The notes under the pieces were generated by a model. That model ran no database searches. It saw nothing but the letters and a program-made list of their open reading frames with translations, and was not told where the DNA came from. DNA of 64,000 bases from an uncultured Clostridia bacterium. GTDB taxonomy: Bacteria; Bacillota; Clostridia; Oscillospirales; Ruminococcaceae. Where the stretch lies: NCBI GenBank assembly GCA_947168885.1, contig CAMVNQ010000015.1, positions 29,882 to 93,881 on the forward strand, given 5' to 3'. Numbering within the stretch: the stretch's first letter is position 1; every line of letters begins with the position of its first letter. Made by a program: the position numbers and the translations under genes. Positions 58,915 to 64,000 of this stretch are shown here, piece after piece.

Positions 58915-59401
58915 GAAGAAAGGCATAACCGTTAAGATCGACGCAGAGCTTCATGCGCAGGTCAAGGCATACATTGAAGCACAGGATATAACAATGGCTG
59001 AATTCGTATCCAAAGCACTGGACGATGAACTTCACCCGAAGATTACACAGGAGGTAAATAACATGGGAAATATGAGAACAATGGCATTTCAGGTGCCTGA
59101 GGAACTCTTTCAGCAGATCAAGGACTACCTGAACAGACACAATATGTCACAGAAAGAATTTGTTATCGGACTTATAAAGACCGAACTTGAGCGCGATATG
59201 GCACAACGTAATGATGTGGCCGAGGAACAGGCTGATTTCGATGAGGATGAGGATGAGGAAGAAACAGAATCCGAGGACGATGGCATCGAAGAAGATGCGG
59301 ACGAAGAACTCGATGAAGATGAGGATCTCGACGATGACGAAGAAACCGAGGACGAAGATGAAACCGAGATCGAGGACGAATCAATGTCCCTCGGAATGTG
59401 A
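58901..59401 (+). CDS. Double ribbon-helix-helix protein with long acidic tail
   Basis: 166 residues. Two RHH units (ITVKIDAELHAQVKAYIEAQ and AFQVPEELFQQIKDYLNRH) are followed by a tail of about 60 residues made almost only of Asp and Glu, ending DESMSLGM. It probably binds DNA at oriT or an operator; the acidic tail could contact the coupling protein. It stops directly before the VirD4 gene. SD AAAGGAG. Confidence 0.75.
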   Translation: MPENEKKGITVKIDAELHAQVKAYIEAQDITMAEFVSKALDDELHPKITQEVNNMGNMRTMAFQVPEELFQQIKDYLNRHNMSQKEFVIGLIKTELERDMAQRNDVAEEQADFDEDEDEEETESEDDGIEEDADEELDEDEDLDDDEETEDEDETEIEDESMSLGM

Positions 59402-61192
59402 GTGATTGGCTTGTCACCGATAGTCATTCTGATAATTGTCGGAGGTGCAATGCTGCTCGTTATGGGCGGCATTGCCGTCCTCGGCGATGTAGGCTCGATG
59501 AAGTCTTTCAAGCTGAAACAGGTTGGTAATGGGCAACACGGAACCGCCCGTTTTGCCACCAAAGCCGAGATTGACAGGACTTACAAGCATATCCCCTACA
59601 CTCCGGCGCTGTGGCGCAAGGGAGATAATCTCCCGAAAGCAGATGGTCTGATTGTAGGCTGTCACGAAATGGCGGGACAGATGACCGCGCTTGTCGATGA
59701 CGCAGATATCCATACCCTCATGATCGGTGCGTCGGGTGTTGGCAAGACAGCAAACTTTCTCTACCCGAACATAGAATACTGCTGTGCAGCAGGAATGTCA
59801 TTCGTAACCACGGACAGCAAGGGCGACCTCTATAGGAATACCGCTACGATAGCAGAAAAATACTATGGCTACAACATTTCCGTGATCGACCTGCGTAATC
59901 CGACAAGGAGCAGCGGTTACAATATGCTGTACCTCGTCAACAAGTATATGGACTTGTACAAGAAAGACGGCAAGCTCGAATACAAGGCGAAAGCCGAGAA
60001 GTTCGCCAAGATCACGGCAAAGACGATCATCAGCGCAGGCGGGGATACTTCGAGCATGGGACAGAATGCTTACTTCTATGAAGCCGCCGAAGGTCTCATA
60101 GCTTCCGTGATACTGATAATAGCTGAGTTCTGTCCGCCGGAAAAACGTCACATCATCAGCGTATTCAAGCTGATACAGGACTTGCTCGCGCCATCGAATG
60201 TCAAGGGCAAGTCGAAGTTCAAGCTGCTCATGGACAAACTCCCGGGCGAACATAAAGCTCGGTGGTTCGCCGGAGCAGCACTGAACTCTTCCGAACAAGC
60301 GATGAACAGTGTCATGTCAACGGCGATGTCGCGTCTGAATGCATTCTTGGATTCCGAGCTAGAACAGATTCTGTGCTTCGACACCTCGATAGATGTCGAA
60401 CACTTCTGCTCCCGCAAATCAGCGATATACATGGTCTTGCCCGAGGAAGATGCAACCAAGCACTTCCTCATATCACTTATATTTCAGCAGCTATACCGCG
60501 AGATGCTCACGGTCGCAGATGAAAAAGGCGGGCAACTTGATAAGCGAGTTATGTTCTACATGGACGAGATTGGCACCTTGCCCAAGATAGAGGGTTTGGA
60601 AATGGTATTCTCTGCGGCACGCTCCCGTAAAATATCTATCGTGGCAATAATCCAGTCTCTTGCGCAGTTCGAGAAAACCTACGGCAAAGAGGGCGCGGAG
60701 ATCATCGTGGATAACTGCCAATGCACGCTGTTCGGTTCCTTCGCTCCAAACAGCAAGACTGCGGAGGCTATGTCCGCGAACCTCGGTAAACAGACCGTGC
60801 TGTCCGGCTCGCTGACAAGATCGGCAGGACGCGACGGCAATAATCGTCAGCTACAGATGATCGAGCGCCCGCTCATGACTGTAGATGAATTGAAATCCAT
60901 GCCGAAAGGTCATTTCGTTGTGATGAAAACAGGCTGTCACCCTATGCAGACAGTGTTAAAACTGTTCTTCAAATGGGGCATAGTGTTTGAGAAAGAACCG
61001 TACTCCATTCCCGAAAAATCCGAGCGCAAGGTGTATTACTGCGATGTCGAAGAGATCGAAAAGGCAATAGTGGCGAAGTATGAGATAACGACACCCGAGC
61101 CGTCTCCGCCACAGCAGATGAAAGTGCCGATGTCGGGAAAAGTGAAAACAAAGAAGCATGCGTTTGTTGCGGTAGATGAATACATAGAATAA
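59402..61192 (+). CDS. virD4: VirD4/TraG-type coupling protein
   Basis: 596 residues from GTG 59402. One N-terminal membrane helix (about 5-28; a second helix is less certain), then the NTPase domain with Walker A G109-A-S-G-V-G-K-T116, FVTTDSKGDLYRN, Walker B FYMDEIGTLP and IIQSLAQFEKTYG. The C-terminal tail is basic. It links relaxosome and channel and pumps DNA. It could serve both relaxases in this window. Confidence 0.95.
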   Translation: MIGLSPIVILIIVGGAMLLVMGGIAVLGDVGSMKSFKLKQVGNGQHGTARFATKAEIDRTYKHIPYTPALWRKGDNLPKADGLIVGCHEMAGQMTALVDDADIHTLMIGASGVGKTANFLYPNIEYCCAAGMSFVTTDSKGDLYRNTATIAEKYYGYNISVIDLRNPTRSSGYNMLYLVNKYMDLYKKDGKLEYKAKAEKFAKITAKTIISAGGDTSSMGQNAYFYEAAEGLIASVILIIAEFCPPEKRHIISVFKLIQDLLAPSNVKGKSKFKLLMDKLPGEHKARWFAGAALNSSEQAMNSVMSTAMSRLNAFLDSELEQILCFDTSIDVEHFCSRKSAIYMVLPEEDATKHFLISLIFQQLYREMLTVADEKGGQLDKRVMFYMDEIGTLPKIEGLEMVFSAARSRKISIVAIIQSLAQFEKTYGKEGAEIIVDNCQCTLFGSFAPNSKTAEAMSANLGKQTVLSGSLTRSAGRDGNNRQLQMIERPLMTVDELKSMPKGHFVVMKTGCHPMQTVLKLFFKWGIVFEKEPYSIPEKSERKVYYCDVEEIEKAIVAKYEITTPEPSPPQQMKVPMSGKVKTKKHAFVAVDEYIE

Positions 61193-61229
61193 CAATCTTG
61201 GAGATAGTACTGATTGTAATAAGGAAAAA

Positions 61230-61277
61230 CAGGTGAGTACCGGTAGATTACGATATGTTTCTACTGGTTCTCACTTG
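61230..61277 (-). terminator. Long stem-loop ending the transfer region
   Basis: Arms 61230-61246 and 61261-61277 pair at 14 of 17 positions with a 14-nt loop. On the minus strand TTTTT follows, so it terminates the XRE gene at 61304; it may also stop the virD4 transcript. Confidence 0.6.
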
Positions 61278-61303
61278 TCGTAATAGATTAAATTGTTATG
61301 CCC

Positions 61304-61537
61304 TTAATCCTCGTCCGTTAGGAACTTATACGCAGGAATGCCAAGAACAGATGCTATATCGAAAAGCGTGTCAAGAGATATAGTTCTGTCAACATTTGGA
61401 GCTTCAACGGCTCCTATGAAAGCAAGATTTTTATCTATCCGTTCAGCAAGCTGCTCTTGTGTTAGCCCTTTCTGTTTTCTGTAGTAACTTATTTTCAGTC
61501 CCATTTTACGATATTTATCAAGGTATTGGTCTTTCAT
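61304..61537 (-). CDS. XRE-family regulator
   Basis: 77 residues, HTH_3 only: YRKMGLKISYYRKQKGLTQE, QLAERIDKNLAFIGAVE and a C-terminal helix with IASVLGIPAYKFL. GAGGCGATG precedes the ATG. It is divergent from the sigma factor gene; the palindrome TACAATAAATATTGTA (61597-61612), overlapping that gene's -10, is a likely operator. Confidence 0.85.
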   Translation of the reverse strand: MKDQYLDKYRKMGLKISYYRKQKGLTQEQLAERIDKNLAFIGAVEAPNVDRTISLDTLFDIASVLGIPAYKFLTDED

Positions 61538-61573
61538 AATATCATCGCCTCAAATATATTTTATCATACTTGC

Positions 61574-61602
61574 TTGACAATATGAATTTGTTGTGATACA
61601 AT
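61574..61602 (+). promoter_or_regulatory. Promoter of the sigma-factor operon with operator
   Basis: TTGACA (61574-61579), 17-nt spacer, TACAAT (61597-61602). The -10 is part of the palindrome TACAAT AAAT ATTGTA (61597-61612), so binding there would block transcription. Confidence 0.7.
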
Positions 61603-61737
61603 AAATATTGTATAGTACACAATAATTCTTTTGTAAAGAATAATATTATTAAGAAAACAAACACTAGACCGGCAACCTTGCATTTTGGAGAATATTATGA
61701 TATACTTGAGACAATATATCTGAAATGGGGTTATGAT

Positions 61738-62286
61738 ATGCTTTCTTTGTATTTGGCTATGGTTGATACAGATGAGGACCGTTCATTTGTTGAAATGCTG
61801 TACACAAAGTATCAAAGAGATATGTATGGGGTTGCATTTGGTATTTTTCACAACAAAAGCGATGCGGAAGATGCTGTCCATGAGTCATTTTTACGAATTG
61901 TTGAAAACCTTGATAAAATAAAACTTATTTCCGCTGATAAGTTGCGTTATTATCTTGTCATTATTAGTAGAAACACATCTTTAAATCTGCTTAACAAAAA
62001 GAATAATAAATATGAGCCGGTTCGGGATGATTTAGTAACTTTAGAGGATCCTGAGCGTATCGAAGATATAATAGATGCTAAGCTCGGTGTTGACAAGATA
62101 AAGGGATATATTCACAAGCTTAAGGAGACAGATTTTGAAGTAATCTATATGTGGCTTATTCTTGAATTATCGTCAGCCGAGATTGCTACAATACTAAACA
62201 TTTCACTCGGAGCGGCGAGACAAAGGCTGCATAAAGCAAAGAAGAACCTAAGAATCATTATAGAAAGCGAGGAAAACGATGAGTAA
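61738..62286 (+). CDS. Sigma-70 family (ECF-type) RNA polymerase sigma factor
   Basis: 182 residues from ATG 61738 (GGGGTT before it). Region 2: YTKYQRDMYGVAFGIFHNKS, DAEDAVHESFLRIVENL; region 4: EVIYMWLILELSSAEIATIL, SLGAARQRLHKAKKNLR. This is the two-domain ECF layout. It would direct RNA polymerase to special promoters. Overlaps the DUF4367 gene by 8 nt, an operon arrangement typical of sigma factor and partner. Confidence 0.9.
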   Translation: MLSLYLAMVDTDEDRSFVEMLYTKYQRDMYGVAFGIFHNKSDAEDAVHESFLRIVENLDKIKLISADKLRYYLVIISRNTSLNLLNKKNNKYEPVRDDLVTLEDPERIEDIIDAKLGVDKIKGYIHKLKETDFEVIYMWLILELSSAEIATILNISLGAARQRLHKAKKNLRIIIESEENDE

Positions 62287-62950
62287 CGATATAATACGAG
62301 AAGCATTCATACGAGAAGCTCAAGAACGTTGCATAGGATATTATAACCAAGCAGCAAAACATAGATTTTCTCTTGCATATATATTAAACAGACATATAAT
62401 TATAAAAAGATATGAAAAGAGTATAGATAAAAGAACCGATATATGTAGCAAGCCTTTAAGACTTAAGCCGGTTCTCCGGTTAAATCTAATCATCATAGCA
62501 GTTCTTCTTGCGATGTTGGCAAGTACGGCTTTTGCAATATACACAATTATAAATGGTTTCTCTTTTCGTACACATCCGACACATTCAATTGTTGAATATT
62601 TGGATGTTGATGACGGAAAGACTGTGATAGAAGAGGAGTACTATATTCCTGAAACAGCTAATTTAACAATTGTTGATATGGAAAAAATGTCAAATTTGAT
62701 ATTGATTGAGTACAAATATTATGGTGAAATAATAGAGTTTAGTCAACAAACAACAGATTATTTATTCAATATCAATACTGAAAAAAGCGTTGTGGAAGAA
62801 CTTGTAGTTAATGGAAATAAAGGGTTCTACATAAAAATGAATGAGGAATCTTTTATATGTTGGACACAAGATGGATATATATTTAGCTTAGTAGGCAAAA
62901 TTGACAAAATAGATGGTTCGAATTTAGCAAGTTGTACAAAAATAAAATAA
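62279..62950 (+). CDS. DUF4367-type membrane protein, possible anti-sigma factor
   Basis: 223 residues: cytoplasmic basic N-terminus (1-68), a membrane helix (about 70-92) and an external domain (YIPETANLTIVDMEKMSN, KGFYIKMNEESFICWTQDG) fitting DUF4367. Proteins of this type follow ECF sigma genes in Clostridia and are thought to hold the sigma factor at the membrane. Confidence 0.75.
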   Translation: MSNDIIREAFIREAQERCIGYYNQAAKHRFSLAYILNRHIIIKRYEKSIDKRTDICSKPLRLKPVLRLNLIIIAVLLAMLASTAFAIYTIINGFSFRTHPTHSIVEYLDVDDGKTVIEEEYYIPETANLTIVDMEKMSNLILIEYKYYGEIIEFSQQTTDYLFNINTEKSVVEELVVNGNKGFYIKMNEESFICWTQDGYIFSLVGKIDKIDGSNLASCTKIK

Positions 62951-62958
62951 TAGTCGAA

Positions 62959-62987
62959 AAAGCGCTGATTTTTAAGGTCGGCGCTTT
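62959..62987 (+). terminator. Terminator of the sigma-factor operon
   Basis: Stem AAAGCGCTGA / TCGGCGCTTT (one wobble) with a 9-nt loop, 9 nt past the stop. Confidence 0.75.
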
Positions 62988-63062
62988 GTCTTATATTATA
63001 GGGGCAGAAAAAGGTCGTGAAGTATCATGGAATAATAATGTAAATCACAAGGAGGTAGTATT

Positions 63063-64000
63063 ATGCTTTCAAAGGTAGTGTTTTTCGGAAGTGCAGATCA
63101 CGGCAAAAGCACAATAATAGGATATCTTTACGCGATTTCGAACGGGATAGATTTGGAAAAAGCAGAAAAATCGTTAATTAGGCGATTTGGAAGTGATTAC
63201 AGCAAAGATAAGTTATATGCGTCGCTTATCAATCCGGAGTTTCGGTTTAGTGATACAGTCTTGATGAGCGAGAAAACTTATCCGGTACCTAACGGGAGAA
63301 GAATCGAAGACAAAACGGAAGTTGAAACAGTCGGAGATGAAACATTTGTAAAAACAATCACTGTTGTAAATGGTTTTGTAAAGGAAAGGGTTACTAAACA
63401 TAAAAGCGTAAGTCATAGATTCAACACGACTTTACATCGCCCGCAAAATATAAAGCTAAATCGTGAAAATGGAATAATTGAGATAATTACTTTAGATACA
63501 CCGGGACATTCTATGTTTGTTGCCGAGAGAGAGGCAGGAGTATCTATCGGGGATATTGGAGTATTCTGCGTGTCAGTAAATGAAGTATTGGATGATAAAT
63601 TTGCTGATATGCTTTTAGGCTATCAGGATTTGTGGTTTAATTTCCATAAAACTAAAAAGATCATTTATGCTCTTACCAAATTTGATCTGTGCAACTTTTC
63701 GGAGGAAGACTATATATTGGCTTGTGAAAAGATTAAAAAGTGCTGTCGCAATATAAGTGTTCCTTATCTTGAAACCGCATTAGGTGGTTGGTTTGAGTTC
63801 TGGAATGATGAGCCGGATATCGCTGCGATAGTTCCTGTATCAATCGATTTTGATAATCACACGGGAGTAAACATCATAGAAAAAAGTGAAAAGACACCTT
63901 GGTATAAAGAGTTATCGTTAATTGATGCAATCAACGATATTGAGCAGAAAAATAGCAGGATGCATGTTTATAGAGACATTAATGAACTGATGTTTTCGAT
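63063..64000 (+). CDS. Divergent EF-Tu/EF-1A-like GTPase, 5' part
   Basis: At least 312 codons, open to the right edge. ATG 63063 follows AAGGAGG. The motifs are G1 FGSADHGKST (G9-T17), G3 LDTPGHS and G4 TKFD in place of NKxD. Between G1 and G3 there is a long switch-I region (about 125 residues) with TLHRPQNIK, much larger than in EF-Tu and closer to EF-1A-like proteins. The exact role is unknown; it could modify translation or protect ribosomes. It is AT-rich and follows the sigma operon. Confidence 0.72.
   Translation, partial: MLSKVVFFGSADHGKSTIIGYLYAISNGIDLEKAEKSLIRRFGSDYSKDKLYASLINPEFRFSDTVLMSEKTYPVPNGRRIEDKTEVETVGDETFVKTITVVNGFVKERVTKHKSVSHRFNTTLHRPQNIKLNRENGIIEIITLDTPGHSMFVAEREAGVSIGDIGVFCVSVNEVLDDKFADMLLGYQDLWFNFHKTKKIIYALTKFDLCNFSEEDYILACEKIKKCCRNISVPYLETALGGWFEFWNDEPDIAAIVPVSIDFDNHTGVNIIEKSEKTPWYKELSLIDAINDIEQKNSRMHVYRDINELMFS

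Noticed and set aside
61678..61737. Longer sigma factor from a TTG at 61678
   Set aside because: ATG 61738 has a better-placed ribosome site and matches the usual family start MLSLYL.

Overview
The window reads as an accessory region of a Clostridia genome, most likely Ruminococcus-like (Oscillospirales). The support is strong AGGAGG-type ribosome sites, TTGACA/TATAAT promoters with 17-nt spacers, a Firmicutes-type SpoVG, sortase-type surface proteins and many gut-Firmicutes DUF families. The species assignment is inference. No rRNA, tRNA or CRISPR array was found. Almost the whole window is mobile or variable DNA.

Left part (1-9.7 kb). The left edge holds a DUF3987 replication-type gene, an excisionase-like HTH gene and a zinc-ribbon protein, followed by about 0.6 kb of gene-free DNA crowded with TGACAG/CTGTCA repeats. 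Next is a 938-residue sortase-type surface protein. Upstream of it a tyrosine recombinase gene lies between two perfect 27-bp inverted repeats, each shaped like a recombination core site. A consensus promoter inside this 1.27-kb segment now points away from the surface gene and would point into it after inversion, which suggests an ON/OFF switch captured OFF. A SLOG-family gene, an XRE regulator and a small membrane-protein pair follow.

Middle-left part (9.7-19.6 kb). A FAD oxidoreductase is followed by a seven-gene leftward operon that includes a FliD-C-like protein and DUF3879/DUF4885/DUF6033-type proteins. It starts from a perfect promoter and a structured leader of about 150 nt. No flagellar structural gene is visible. 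After it come an XRE regulator, a DUF3800 protein with a translationally coupled partner, and a second zinc-ribbon (DUF6076) protein.

19.7-24.5 kb is a compact mobilizable element: oriT-like inverted repeat, MobC-like protein, MOB_P-type relaxase, small protein and large serine recombinase.

24.6-61.3 kb is a conjugative element (ICE-like). It carries anti-restriction and 'polyvalent' genes (DNA methylases, LPD28, DUF3846, ArdA-like, DUF6329-like, amidoligase plus GGCT). It also carries a complete Tad-type pilus locus (two Flp-like pilins, prepilin peptidase, CpaB, TadZ, TadA, TadB, a frameshifted TadC and two TadE/G-like pseudopilins), fused in one gene order with a VirB2/B3/B4/B6/D4-type conjugation machine. 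A second relaxase with Sel1 repeats and a TOPRIM primase complete it. A PD-(D/E)XK nuclease-like gene with its own promoter is inserted backwards between the Tad and T4SS blocks.

Two features recur across the conjugative element. Many cargo proteins end in an acidic stretch followed by a short tail ending in Ser-Met or Met. Several genes have a strong ribosome site but only ATA/ATT/ATC at the expected start position. The right edge (61.3-64 kb) has an XRE regulator, a sigma factor with a DUF4367 partner, and a divergent EF-Tu/EF-1A-like GTPase cut by the window end.
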